In this document: positions 41,646 to 50,730 of the stretch, one piece after another | Layout of the letters: each line of letters begins with the position of its first letter | Position numbering within the stretch: position 1 is the first letter of the stretch | Assembly (NCBI GenBank): GCA_041821315.1 | Contig: JBGUEO010000021.1 | Location: forward strand, 1-64,000 | Length of the DNA stretch: 64,000 nt | Direction of reading: 5' to 3' | Source of the DNA: DIGJ01 sp041821315 | GTDB taxonomy: Bacteria > Bacillota > Clostridia > Lachnospirales > Lachnospiraceae | Made by a program: the position numbers and the translations under genes | Notes under the pieces: model-generated | Seen by the model: only the letters and a program-made list of their open reading frames with translations | What the model was told of the DNA's origin: nothing | Databases searched by the model: none

Positions 41646-43130
41646 ATGATTGAAATATTTATGAAGGATTGTTCGTATAACTATGATGTGCAGGCTCTTG
41701 TAAAAAGTTTTTATCCACATCAACATATTTACCAAAAAGAGATTACGTTGTTTAAGACTACAGATGCCTTACAAAAAAGTGAAGAAATTGTGCAGATTAA
41801 AATTGAACGAAATGATACAAAGATAGGTATTTCATTGTTTCAAAATGGAATACCTATCTTACAGAAAAGCTGCACGGTTTCTACGGAAACAAGTTATAAA
41901 AATCAGTTAAAAATTAGATTATATCAGGTATTGTCCGAGCATACGGGAAGATATTTGGATTGGGGAACTCTGACAGGAGTTCGTCCAACCAAGGTTTTTA
42001 TGGCGTATATGGAAAAACAGAATACATTTCTTGAAGTAAAAAAACAAATGAAACAGTATTATTTATGCTCCGATGAAAAAGTAAATCTTGGCTATCAGAT
42101 AGCAAAGAAAGAAATGGAGTTATTAGAAGCAATTGATTATAAAAATGGGTATAGTATATATATTGGAATTCCGTTTTGCCCGACTACCTGCCTATATTGT
42201 TCCTTTACTTCTTTTTCGATACAAAAGTATGCAAAAAGAGTAGATGAGTATTTAGATGCTTTATTTAAAGAAATTGATTATGCGAGAACTTGTTTTTTAG
42301 ATAAGCAGTTAATTACAATTTATATTGGAGGAGGTACACCAACTGCACTGAATGAAGGACAACTAGAACGCCTGCTAATAAAAGTGACTGAATCTTTTGA
42401 TCGCTCCAAAGTGAAAGAATTTACGGTAGAAGCTGGTCGACCAGATAGTATCACATTTGAAAAACTTTGCTTGTTACGCGAATATGGAGTAGATAGAATT
42501 TCTATTAATCCTCAGACGATGAAGGATGAAACTTTGACTCGAATAGGGCGAGGTCATACAGTTCTTGAGGTAAATCAAGCTTTTTTGTTGGCAAGAAAAG
42601 CAGGACATGTTAATATAAATATGGACTTGATTGCAGGGCTACCTGGTGAGACCTTACAGGATATGGAATATACCTTGGAAGAAATAAGGAAGCTTAGTCC
42701 AGATAGTATTACGGTACATTCCCTTGTTACCAAGCGTGCAGCAAGGCTAAATCAAGAAGGAAAAGTCGAAATACCTCAAAATGTAGATGAAATGACAGAA
42801 CTTGCAAGGAAGTTTGCGGTCAGAAATGGGTATGAACCATATTATATGTATCGACAGAAAAATGCACAAGGAAGTGGAACGGGTGCAAATCAAGAAAATA
42901 TTGGGTATGCTAAAGAAGGAAAGGCTGGACTCTATAATATTCTTATTATGGAGGAAAAACATACAATTTTAGCGCTTGGAGCTGGAGCTATTACGAAGCT
43001 CATATTTCAAGATGAAAATCGAATGGAGCGGATTGAAAATGTAAAGAGTTTGGTGGATTATATCGGAAGAATTGATGAAATGATTGAACGCAAAGCTGCT
43101 TTTTTAAGAAAGGAAGGGCTTCATGAATAA
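41646..43130 (+). CDS. hemZ: HemZ-type coproporphyrinogen III dehydrogenase (radical SAM)
   Basis: This 494-aa protein has an N-terminal domain of about 170 residues typical of HemZ (EHTGRYLDWGTLTGVRPTK) and a radical SAM barrel with GIPFCPTTCLYCSF (C-x3-C-x2-C), YIGGGTPTAL, DRISINPQTM and MDLIAGLPGE. HemZ is an oxygen-independent coproporphyrinogen oxidase-like protein of Firmicutes; many anaerobes carry it without a full haem pathway, so the true role may differ. It sits in the conserved relA-MBL-hemZ-HD-hisS-aspS run. Confidence 0.9.
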   Translation: MIEIFMKDCSYNYDVQALVKSFYPHQHIYQKEITLFKTTDALQKSEEIVQIKIERNDTKIGISLFQNGIPILQKSCTVSTETSYKNQLKIRLYQVLSEHTGRYLDWGTLTGVRPTKVFMAYMEKQNTFLEVKKQMKQYYLCSDEKVNLGYQIAKKEMELLEAIDYKNGYSIYIGIPFCPTTCLYCSFTSFSIQKYAKRVDEYLDALFKEIDYARTCFLDKQLITIYIGGGTPTALNEGQLERLLIKVTESFDRSKVKEFTVEAGRPDSITFEKLCLLREYGVDRISINPQTMKDETLTRIGRGHTVLEVNQAFLLARKAGHVNINMDLIAGLPGETLQDMEYTLEEIRKLSPDSITVHSLVTKRAARLNQEGKVEIPQNVDEMTELARKFAVRNGYEPYYMYRQKNAQGSGTGANQENIGYAKEGKAGLYNILIMEEKHTILALGAGAITKLIFQDENRMERIENVKSLVDYIGRIDEMIERKAAFLRKEGLHE

Positions 43131-43797
43131 TGCCTATAGCATATACTCACTGGACAGTGAGGAACTACTAGATGCAATCGAAGAAGATTTGTCTGATGCA
43201 ATAAAGCATGGAATGCTGGTGAGTAATTTGGCCTCTGCGCTTGCAAGAGAGCTTAACGAATCGGAAGAGTTTATTTGTGAAATGGCAATGGCGGGAATGC
43301 TTCATGATATTGGAAAGCTACGATTGAGTAAGTATTTGTATGGAAGAAAAAAAGATACGCTAGTAGTGGAAGAGATGAAGTATATAAGGATGCATCCTAC
43401 GTTTAGTTATGATATATTAAAAGCAAATGGATTTGAAGAGAGTTTGCAACAAGCGGTTTACCATCACCATGAAAATTATGATGGATCTGGATATCCAGAT
43501 AATCTAAAGGGAAGGGCAATTCCATGGGGAGCTAGAATCTTGAGAGCTTGCGATGTATTTTCGGCTCTAGTTTCAAAACGACCATATCGAGAAGCGTTTG
43601 AAGTTGAGACAGCGATGGAACTAATGATTGATGAAGTGAAAAATTTTGATATGAAGATTTTTTTGGCATTTCAACGCGTTGTTTTTTCAGAACGATTTAT
43701 TGACATTCAAATGGTTATTGAACGAAATAATGAAAATAGCGTAGAACAGGAAGAGTGGATGGAATTATTTCAATCTATTTTTGAAGAAGGAGAATAG
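43123..43797 (+). CDS. HD-GYP-type phosphohydrolase
   Basis: This 224-aa protein is an HD-GYP domain: MLHDIGKLRLSKYLY, RMHPTFSYDIL, AVYHHHENYDGSGYPDNLKG and ILRACDVFSALVSKRPYR. Proteins with this full set often hydrolyse cyclic di-GMP. There is no sensory domain beyond a short N-terminal helix. The start overlaps hemZ by 8 bases, so it is co-translated with it. That such a signalling enzyme sits in a housekeeping operon is usual for Lachnospiraceae. Confidence 0.88.
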   Translation: MNNAYSIYSLDSEELLDAIEEDLSDAIKHGMLVSNLASALARELNESEEFICEMAMAGMLHDIGKLRLSKYLYGRKKDTLVVEEMKYIRMHPTFSYDILKANGFEESLQQAVYHHHENYDGSGYPDNLKGRAIPWGARILRACDVFSALVSKRPYREAFEVETAMELMIDEVKNFDMKIFLAFQRVVFSERFIDIQMVIERNNENSVEQEEWMELFQSIFEEGE

Positions 43798-43833
43798 ATT
43801 GTTTATCATTAAAAGAGGTAGGAAGGAGTAACT

Positions 43834-45084
43834 ATGATTACACAAAGACCAAAAGGAACGCAGGACTGGTACGGAGAAAATATGCATAAGAGAACGGTAA
43901 TTGAAGCAACTGCGAGGAAGCTTTGCAGAGCCTATAACATAAAAGAAATTATAACACCAGTATTTGAACATACCATATTATTTCAACGAGGCGTAGGAGA
44001 AACAACCGACGTCGTTCAAAAAGAGATGTATACCTTTGAGGATAAAGGAAATCGAAGTATTACGTTAAAACCAGAGGGAACGGCAGGTGCCATTCGTGCA
44101 TATTTAGAGAATAACTTATATGCACAAACGCAACCAACCAAATTATTTTATGTGACACCAGCATTTCGTTATGAGCAGCCACAAAGTGGAAGACTTAGAC
44201 AGCATCATCAGTTTGGTGTGGAATTTATTGGTTCGAAGAGTCCGCTTGCAGAGGTTGAATTAATTACGTTAATCACTACGTTTATTAAAAAAATTGGATT
44301 AAACGATGCAAAACTCCATATAAATAGCATTGGATGTTCGAATTGTAGAAAGACATATAATGAAGCATTGCTTCGATATTTAAGTGAGCATGAAGAAAAC
44401 TTATGCCCAACATGTCGGGAACGGATGAAAAAAAATCCGCTTCGTGTAATTGACTGCAAAGTGCCATCTTGTAAGGAGATTGTAAAGAATGCACCTCGAA
44501 CCATTGAATACTTAGATGAGGAATGCGAGGAACACTTTGAAGAATTACAAAGTCTTTTAAATGAGTTGAATATTCCATACGAAATTGATACGGGGATTGT
44601 TCGTGGACTCGATTATTATACGAAGACAGTATTTGAATTTGTGAATGAAGAAGGGTTTACGTTGTGTGGAGGCGGACGGTATGACAATTTGGTCAATGAA
44701 ATTGATGAAAAGCAAAATATTGCGTCGGTTGGATTTGGTATGGGAATTGAACGTATTATTTATTTCCTTGAAAAAGAGGGAATACAACTAGAAGAAGAAC
44801 CTTCTATCGAATTGTACGTGGGTATTCTTGGAAAAGAAGCGAAAGCAAAAGCATATTCTATTGTAAATACATTGCGTGATGCAGATATTGTCGTAGAGAC
44901 TGATTATATGGATCGAAGCGTAAAAGCACAGATGAAATTTGCCAATAAAATAGGCGCAAAAAACACCCTGATTCTTGGAGCAAATGAGCTTGAAAAAGGA
45001 AAAGCCAGTATCAAAAACATGGAAAGTCATGAGGAAATAGAAGTCGATTTAGAAAAAATTACAGATTATTTTATTAAGAGATAG
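43834..45084 (+). CDS. hisS: Histidyl-tRNA synthetase
   Basis: This 416-aa class II synthetase has motif 1 region IITPVFEHTILFQRGVGETTD, motif 2 FYVTPAFRYEQPQSGRLRQHHQFG, the histidine-specific GLDYYTKTVFEF and GGGRYDNL loops, and the motif 3 arginine in GFGMGIERIIY, followed by an anticodon-binding domain. An insert with CRKTYNEALL and CPTCRERMKK carries Cys residues. GGAAGGAG precedes the ATG; no T-box leader is seen. Confidence 0.96.
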   Translation: MITQRPKGTQDWYGENMHKRTVIEATARKLCRAYNIKEIITPVFEHTILFQRGVGETTDVVQKEMYTFEDKGNRSITLKPEGTAGAIRAYLENNLYAQTQPTKLFYVTPAFRYEQPQSGRLRQHHQFGVEFIGSKSPLAEVELITLITTFIKKIGLNDAKLHINSIGCSNCRKTYNEALLRYLSEHEENLCPTCRERMKKNPLRVIDCKVPSCKEIVKNAPRTIEYLDEECEEHFEELQSLLNELNIPYEIDTGIVRGLDYYTKTVFEFVNEEGFTLCGGGRYDNLVNEIDEKQNIASVGFGMGIERIIYFLEKEGIQLEEEPSIELYVGILGKEAKAKAYSIVNTLRDADIVVETDYMDRSVKAQMKFANKIGAKNTLILGANELEKGKASIKNMESHEEIEVDLEKITDYFIKR

Positions 45085-45102
45085 ATAACGGAGGAAAAAG
45101 AA

Positions 45103-46890
45103 ATGGCAGAATCAATGCTAGGATTAAAGAGAAGTCATCGATGTGCAGAACTATCCGTCAAAAATGTTGGTGAGGAAGTTACCGTAATGGGATGGGTACA
45201 AAAAAGCAGAAATAAAGGCGGTATTATTTTTGTAGATTTAAGAGATCGTTCCGGATTGCTTCAGATTATTTTTGAAGAGAGTGATTGTGGAGCAGAACAC
45301 TTTCAAAAGGCAGAAAAATTAAGAAGCGAATTTGTAGTTGCTATTACAGGAGAAATATGCAAACGAGAAGGAAATGTAAATGAGAATTTAGCAACCGGTG
45401 AAATTGAAGTTCGTGCAACTAGAATTCGTATCCTTTCAGAGGCACAGACACCACCCTTCCCAATTGAAGACGAAAGTAAAACAAAGGAAGAACTTCGATT
45501 AAAATATCGTTATTTGGATCTTAGAAGACCTGATTTGCAGAAAAATTTAATCATGAGAAGTAAGGTAGCTACCTTAACACGACAGTTTTTATCCGAGGAA
45601 GGATTTTTGGAAATCGAAACACCGATGCTTACGAAGAGTACTCCAGAAGGTGCAAGAGACTATTTAGTGCCTAGTCGTGTTCATACAGGCACCTTTTATG
45701 CATTGCCACAATCTCCACAGCTATTTAAGCAGTTATTAATGTGCTCAGGATATGATCGTTATTTTCAAATTGTAAAATGTTTTCGTGATGAAGATTTAAG
45801 AGCCGACCGACAGCCAGAATTCACACAAATTGATATGGAATTATCATTTGTTGATATTGATGATGTCATTGATGTAAATGAGCGCTTGCTTCAAAAAATG
45901 TTCAAAGAAGTATTAGACGTTGATGTAGAATTACCAATATGGCGAATGACATGGCAAGAAGCAATGGATCGTTTTGGATCTGACAAGCCAGATCTTCGTT
46001 TTGGCATGGAGTTAAGGGATGTGTCTGATGTTGTAAAAGAGTGTAACTTTGTCGTATTTACTGGTGCGCTTACCAATGGTGGAAGTGTTCGTGGAATCAA
46101 TGCGACTGGGCAGGGTGCAATGCCAAGAAAAAAAATTGATGCTTTGGTTGAATTTGCAAAGGGTTATGGAGCAAAAGGACTTGCTTATTTATGCATCAAT
46201 GAAGATGGTAGTTATAAATCTTCTTTTTCTAAGTTTATGACGCAAGAAGAATTAAACGCACTTGTAGAAGCTATGGATGGTAAAGCGGGTGATTTATTAT
46301 TATTTGCAGCAGATAAAAATAAAGTGGTGTATGATGTGCTTGGCGCACTACGCGTAGAAATAGCTAGTCAGCTTGGATTATTAAACAAGAGTGATTATAA
46401 ATTTCTTTGGGTTACAGAGTTTCCATTGCTAGAATGGTCAGAGGAGCAAAACCGATTTACGGCAATGCATCATCCGTTTACCATGCCGATGGAAGAAGAT
46501 TTACCATTGCTTGATACGCAACCTGGAAAAGTTCGAGCAAAAGCATACGATATTGTGCTAAACGGTACCGAGTTAGGTGGCGGTTCTGTCCGTATCTTCC
46601 AAAATGACATACAAGAAAAAATGTTTGAAATTCTTGGATTTACGAAAGAAGAGGCATATGATCGATTTGGATTCTTATTAAATGCATTTAAATATGGGGT
46701 TCCCCCACATGCAGGACTCGCATTTGGTTTGGATCGTTTGATTATGCTTATGGCAAAGCAAGATAGTATACGTGATGTAATTGCATTTCCTAAGGTGAAA
46801 GATGCCTCATGTCTCATGACAGATGCTCCTAATGTGGTGGATAAAAAACAATTGGATGAGCTTGGTTTAGAGGTGGAAAAACAAAAATAA
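45103..46890 (+). CDS. aspS: Aspartyl-tRNA synthetase
   Basis: This 595-aa bacterial-type AspRS has an OB-fold anticodon domain (VTVMGWVQKSRNKGGIIFVDLRD), class II motif 2 FRDEDLRADRQPEFTQID, the bacterial GAD insertion (about 290-410) and motif 3 GLAFGLDRLIMLM. It follows hisS by 18 nt with ACGGAGGAA before the ATG, the common hisS-aspS pair of Firmicutes. Because no gatCAB is in view, it cannot be said whether it also charges tRNA-Asn. Confidence 0.96.
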   Translation: MAESMLGLKRSHRCAELSVKNVGEEVTVMGWVQKSRNKGGIIFVDLRDRSGLLQIIFEESDCGAEHFQKAEKLRSEFVVAITGEICKREGNVNENLATGEIEVRATRIRILSEAQTPPFPIEDESKTKEELRLKYRYLDLRRPDLQKNLIMRSKVATLTRQFLSEEGFLEIETPMLTKSTPEGARDYLVPSRVHTGTFYALPQSPQLFKQLLMCSGYDRYFQIVKCFRDEDLRADRQPEFTQIDMELSFVDIDDVIDVNERLLQKMFKEVLDVDVELPIWRMTWQEAMDRFGSDKPDLRFGMELRDVSDVVKECNFVVFTGALTNGGSVRGINATGQGAMPRKKIDALVEFAKGYGAKGLAYLCINEDGSYKSSFSKFMTQEELNALVEAMDGKAGDLLLFAADKNKVVYDVLGALRVEIASQLGLLNKSDYKFLWVTEFPLLEWSEEQNRFTAMHHPFTMPMEEDLPLLDTQPGKVRAKAYDIVLNGTELGGGSVRIFQNDIQEKMFEILGFTKEEAYDRFGFLLNAFKYGVPPHAGLAFGLDRLIMLMAKQDSIRDVIAFPKVKDASCLMTDAPNVVDKKQLDELGLEVEKQK

Positions 46891-46897
46891 ATAGTAT

Positions 46898-46926
46898 TTG
46901 ACATATACTTCTAATAATGGTATTAT
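46898..46926 (+). promoter_or_regulatory. Promoter of the cold-shock gene
   Basis: TTGACA (46898-46903) and TATTAT (46921-46926) are separated by 17 nt, leaving a leader of about 45 nt. Confidence 0.75.
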
Positions 46927-46976
46927 GAATTTGTTACATTAAAGTAATGATTTTTATAATTTGGAGGAACAACACA

Positions 46977-47177
46977 ATGAGTAAAGGTACTGTAAAATGG
47001 TTTAATAACCAAAAAGGTTACGGATTTATTTCTGATGAAGCTGGAAACGATGTATTCGTTCATTTCTCAGGACTTAACATGGATGGCTACAAGAGCCTCA
47101 ACGAAGGTGAAGAAGTTGTATTTGATGTAGTTGAAGGCAATAAAGGACCTCAGGCTGCTAACGTAACCAGAGCTTAA
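46977..47177 (+). CDS. csp: Cold-shock domain protein
   Basis: This 66-aa RNA chaperone has the RNP1 motif KGYGFIS and RNP2 VFVHFS of the CspA/CspB family, and begins SKGTVKWFNNQKGYGF. The start at 46977 follows TTGGAGGAAC; an in-frame upstream start at 46947 would lie before that site. Transcribed alone from a good promoter and ended by a strong GC-rich hairpin. Confidence 0.96.
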   Translation: MSKGTVKWFNNQKGYGFISDEAGNDVFVHFSGLNMDGYKSLNEGEEVVFDVVEGNKGPQAANVTRA

Positions 47178-47281
47178 TTTCAATCAGATTTTTACAGTGT
47201 ACCTTCTTCTAATATAGATTTTGAATTGTAGTAAAAATAGGTATATAAAGAAATAGGTTATATTGTACGAAACGAGATTAA

Positions 47282-47338
47282 AACAGAGCTGCCGCACTTG
47301 CAGCAAAAGAGCAGTGCGGCGGCTCTGTTTTTTGTTTT
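47282..47338 (+). terminator. Terminator of the cold-shock gene
   Basis: The long arms AACAGAGC-GCCGCACT and AGTGCGGC-GGCTCTGTT form a GC-rich stem with one bulge, followed by TTTTTTGTTTT. It lies about 100 nt after the stop; nothing else is seen in 47178-47281. Confidence 0.85.
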
Positions 47339-47400
47339 CTGAAATGTGAAATTTAAAGAGTTTGTGTTAGAGTTTGTTTGACCGTTTAAATGAGTATGCT

Positions 47401-48030
47401 CTATTTCGTTCCATAAATACGATCGCCGGCATCACCAAGTCCAGGTAAAATATAACCTAGTTCATTTAGTCTTTCATCCAGAGCTCCAATGTAGATATCA
47501 ACATCAGGATGATCCTTTTGTAATGCAGCTAATCCTTCTGGAGCAGCAATCAAACAGAGAAAATGAATTCGATGAATTCCACGAGATTTAAGTTGACGAA
47601 TTGCGGCAATAGCAGAACCACCAGTTGCAAGCATCGGATCAACTACGAAAATTTCTCGTTCAGCAGCATCATGCGGCAGTTTACAAAAGTATTCGACTGG
47701 TTCTAAGGTTTCTTCGTTACGATACATACCGATATGACCGACCTTAGCATTTGGAATTAAATTAAGAATACCATCTGCCATGTGTAGACCGGCACGAAGG
47801 ATTGGAACGATACATAGCTTTTTTCCAGCAATTTCTTTGACGGTTGTTTTAACGAGTGGGGTCTCAATTTCAATATCAGATAAAGGAAGATTGCGCGTTG
47901 CTTCATAACAAATAAGCATAGCGACTTCTGCCACCAAATCACGAAATTCTTTTGTAGATGTTTCTTTTACTCGCATAATACCGAGTTTGTGCTGAATTAA
48001 TGGATGATTCATAACCATAACTTTTGACAT
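47401..48030 (-). CDS. upp: Uracil phosphoribosyltransferase
   Basis: This 209-aa enzyme makes UMP from uracil and PRPP. It has VMNHPLIQHKLGIMR at the start, ILRAGLHMADG, the PRPP motif VVDPMLATGGSA and the uracil-binding GDAGDRIYGTK end. The start at 48030 follows GGGAGGTAG; the frame extends to 48108 but without a site and with unconserved sequence. Confidence 0.96.
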   Translation of the reverse strand: MSKVMVMNHPLIQHKLGIMRVKETSTKEFRDLVAEVAMLICYEATRNLPLSDIEIETPLVKTTVKEIAGKKLCIVPILRAGLHMADGILNLIPNAKVGHIGMYRNEETLEPVEYFCKLPHDAAEREIFVVDPMLATGGSAIAAIRQLKSRGIHRIHFLCLIAAPEGLAALQKDHPDVDIYIGALDERLNELGYILPGLGDAGDRIYGTK

Positions 48031-48166
48031 TTTTCTACCTCCCAAATGGTTTGATTTTAGTTCAGGAAGTATTATAGCACTATTTTGAGTATTAATCAAA
48101 GAAAACATGAAATTTTTGTTGTAAAAAGGGGGATTTTTCTAAAGTAACATTACCTTTCTGATATAC

Positions 48167-48264
48167 TATAATAGATATTATAAAATAATTTTGCATGAAT
48201 TTTATTGCAAATTAAAAAAGTGCAGAGGAAAAGCCTAGCAGAGGGGGGAGGTAACTACTAGGCC
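48167..48264 (+). promoter_or_regulatory. Promoter and structured leader before the 167-aa gene
   Basis: A TATAAT at 48167-48172 (weak -35) would give a leader of about 180 nt before the gene at 48362. The leader has a 6-bp hairpin GCCTAG/CTAGGC (48233-48238 with 48258-48263) whose 19-nt loop displays a perfect GGGGGGAGGT ribosome-binding-like sequence without a start codon nearby. No known riboswitch was recognised. Confidence 0.4.
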
Positions 48265-48361
48265 AATTTATGAAAAAAATTATGAAATAAGCAAATGTAA
48301 TATTATTTTGTTTCTATGGTAATATTATAAAAGGCAGATGTGAGCATAATATGGCGATATT

Positions 48362-48865
48362 ATGAACGTTTTGTTAATAATAAGGAAAGCGAGTGAGACT
48401 GTGTTAAGCGTTTTTAAAAAGTTTTTAAAAAAAGAATTAGGGGAGCAACGTTACCAAAAATATTGTCTATCCTATGAAAAATATAAAATAAACCGTAGTT
48501 CAAAAAACAGAATGGAGAGTAGTCAGGAAATATATCAAGATTTGTATGACTTTTTAAAAGATCAAGATTTTTTGACACTTCATACGCGGATGGAAAAATT
48601 AATTGATTCGATGTGTGAAGCGGTAAATATAAGTAAACATTTTATGCTTGCCTTTCTATTTTATATTGGAGGATCTCTATTTTTGATTATTCAGCAGATT
48701 GAGCCAGAAATAATGATTGGAAGTTTATTACTAATGAGTGTTTTATTTATTTACAAAACCTGCGAATTTGTTGTAAATAAATATTGTTATATTGATGCCA
48801 ATATTATGTTGGTTTATAAATCTGTTTTGGATCATTTATTACAAAAATATGATAAAATTAAATAG
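48362..48865 (+). CDS. Hypothetical membrane protein
   Basis: This 167-aa protein has a basic N-terminal half (KKFLKKELGEQRYQKYCLSY), a helical segment with FLTLHTRMEKLIDSM, two hydrophobic helices at about 98-115 and 120-136, and a short cytoplasmic tail. The start is uncertain: ATG 48362 lacks a good site and a GTG at 48404 is an alternative. I do not recognise a family; it looks like a lineage-specific membrane protein. Confidence 0.7.
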   Translation: MNVLLIIRKASETVLSVFKKFLKKELGEQRYQKYCLSYEKYKINRSSKNRMESSQEIYQDLYDFLKDQDFLTLHTRMEKLIDSMCEAVNISKHFMLAFLFYIGGSLFLIIQQIEPEIMIGSLLLMSVLFIYKTCEFVVNKYCYIDANIMLVYKSVLDHLLQKYDKIK

Positions 48866-48881
48866 AAAAAATTATTTTATC

Positions 48882-48909
48882 TTGGAAAAAGAAAATTTCA
48901 TGTTATAAT
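48882..48909 (+). promoter_or_regulatory. Promoter of the phosphohexomutase gene
   Basis: TTGGAA (48882-48887) and TATAAT (48904-48909) are separated by 16 nt. Confidence 0.55.
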
Positions 48910-48943
48910 TAACCATAGAAAAATGATACTAGGAGGAACAGGT

Positions 48944-50641
48944 ATGGATTATAAAGAAAAGTATGAAGACTGGTGTAACAATCAATATTTTGATGAAGAA
49001 ACCAGAGGGGAATTAAAAAACATTGCAGAAAATGATGAAGAAATCAAAGATCGTTTTTATCGTGACCTTGAATTTGGTACAGGTGGACTTCGTGGTGTTA
49101 TTGGAGCTGGAACAAATCGCATGAATCCATATACGGTTCGTAAAGCAACACAAGGGTTGGCTAATTTTATTATTAAAGAGGGAAAACAGAATATGGGGGT
49201 TGCCATTGCTTATGATTCCAGACATTTTTCACCAGAGTTTAGCGATGAAGCAGCTCTTTGTTTAAATGCAAATGGAATTAAAACTTATCGTTTTGAATCG
49301 CTTCGTCCAACACCGGAGCTATCATTTGCCGTACGTAAATTGGGTTGTTGCGCAGGCATTGTTGTAACGGCAAGTCATAACCCACCAGAGTATAATGGCT
49401 ATAAAGTTTACTGGGAAGATGGGGCTCAAGTAACAGCACCCAAAGATACTCAGATTATCGAAAAAGTAAGCGAAGTAACCAACTTTTCTATGGTTAAAAC
49501 AATGAAAAAATCCGATGCAATAGCAAAAAATCTTTATCATAGTATTGGAGAAGAAATTGATGATGCATATATCGGTGAACTTCATAAATTAGTATTAAGT
49601 AAGGATGCAATTCAATCCGTTGCAAATGATTTAACAATTGTATATACACCACTTCATGGTACTGGAAATATTCCCGTTCGACGTATTTTAAAGGAACTTG
49701 GGTTCGAAAAAGTATATGTTGTGAAGGAGCAAGAATTACCAGATGGAGATTTTCCAACGGTAAGTTATCCAAACCCGGAAGATAAAAATGCATTTCGATT
49801 AGCACTTTCTCTAGCGGAGGAAGTAAAGGCAGATGTTGTATTAGCAACGGATCCAGATGCGGATCGTCTTGGTGTATATGCAAGAAATAGTGAAACGGGT
49901 GAATATGAAACGTTTACTGGGAATATGTCTGGATTGCTAATTTGTGAATATGAATTAGAGCGTAAATTGGAATTGGGAATTCTTCCAAAGAACGGTGCGA
50001 TTGTATCAACCATAGTAACGACAAATATGGCCTTTGCTGTAGCAAAGGAGTATGGAATGCAATTAATTGAAGTGTTGACTGGATTTAAGTATATTGGAGA
50101 GCAAATCAAATTATTTGAAGAAACAGGGTCTAATGAATATATTTTTGGATTGGAAGAAAGCTATGGTTGCTTAATTGGAACACATGCAAGGGATAAGGAT
50201 GCTGTAGTAGCAGTAATGGCTCTTTGCGAAGCGGCAGCTTATTATAAAAATAAAGGGATTACGCTATGGGAACAAATGCTCCATATTTATGAGAAGTATG
50301 GTTTTTATAAGGAATCTTTAATGACAATAACCTTGAAGGGGATGGATGGAGCAAATCAAATTAAGCAAATGATGAATGAGATGCGAGAGCACCCTATGAC
50401 AAAAGCTGCTGGGTTGAACGTACGTAAGGTTAGAGATTATCTGAAACCGGAAGAGACGAAACTCCCATCATCCAATGTACTCTATTTTGAATTAGAAGAC
50501 GATGCATGGTTTTGTGTGCGCCCTTCGGGAACAGAACCAAAGATTAAATTTTATTTTGGAGTAAAAGGAAATTCGATGGAAGATGCTAAGAAAAAGGCAG
50601 AGGAACTAGAAGCTGCGGTACGTTGTGAAGTAGAAAAATAA
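48944..50641 (+). CDS. pgcA: Phosphoglucomutase/phosphomannomutase
   Basis: This 565-aa alpha-D-phosphohexomutase has FGTGGLRGVIGAGTNRMN, the phosphoserine loop VTASHNPPEYNGYKVYW, the metal loop ATDPDADRLGV, FGLEESYGCLIGTHARDKDA and the phosphate-binding RPSGTEPKIKFYF. It interconverts glucose-1-phosphate and glucose-6-phosphate, and possibly mannose phosphates. The start at 48944 follows TAGGAGGAAC; a GTG/ATG-type extension from 48923 overlaps it. Confidence 0.94.
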   Translation: MDYKEKYEDWCNNQYFDEETRGELKNIAENDEEIKDRFYRDLEFGTGGLRGVIGAGTNRMNPYTVRKATQGLANFIIKEGKQNMGVAIAYDSRHFSPEFSDEAALCLNANGIKTYRFESLRPTPELSFAVRKLGCCAGIVVTASHNPPEYNGYKVYWEDGAQVTAPKDTQIIEKVSEVTNFSMVKTMKKSDAIAKNLYHSIGEEIDDAYIGELHKLVLSKDAIQSVANDLTIVYTPLHGTGNIPVRRILKELGFEKVYVVKEQELPDGDFPTVSYPNPEDKNAFRLALSLAEEVKADVVLATDPDADRLGVYARNSETGEYETFTGNMSGLLICEYELERKLELGILPKNGAIVSTIVTTNMAFAVAKEYGMQLIEVLTGFKYIGEQIKLFEETGSNEYIFGLEESYGCLIGTHARDKDAVVAVMALCEAAAYYKNKGITLWEQMLHIYEKYGFYKESLMTITLKGMDGANQIKQMMNEMREHPMTKAAGLNVRKVRDYLKPEETKLPSSNVLYFELEDDAWFCVRPSGTEPKIKFYFGVKGNSMEDAKKKAEELEAAVRCEVEK

Positions 50642-50648
50642 TAAGGCT

Positions 50649-50704
50649 AGGCTGTTGCAAATGAAAGATTAATTCTTCACATATTGCAACAGCCTTACTT
50701 TTGT
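50649..50704 (+). terminator. Terminator after the phosphohexomutase gene
   Basis: AGGCTGTTGCAA (50649-50660) pairs perfectly with TTGCAACAGCCT (50684-50695), followed by TACTTTTG. Confidence 0.8.
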
Positions 50705-50730
50705 GAAAATCAAGATAGGAGCGAAATTGA

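Noticed and set aside
43798..43833. T-box leader before hisS
   Set aside because: Only 36 nt separate hisS from the previous gene and no T-box sequence or terminator is present.
48181..48300. Cyclic-di-GMP or preQ1 riboswitch in the leader before 48362
   Set aside because: The GC-rich hairpin lacks the conserved core bases of these classes; kept as an unknown structure.
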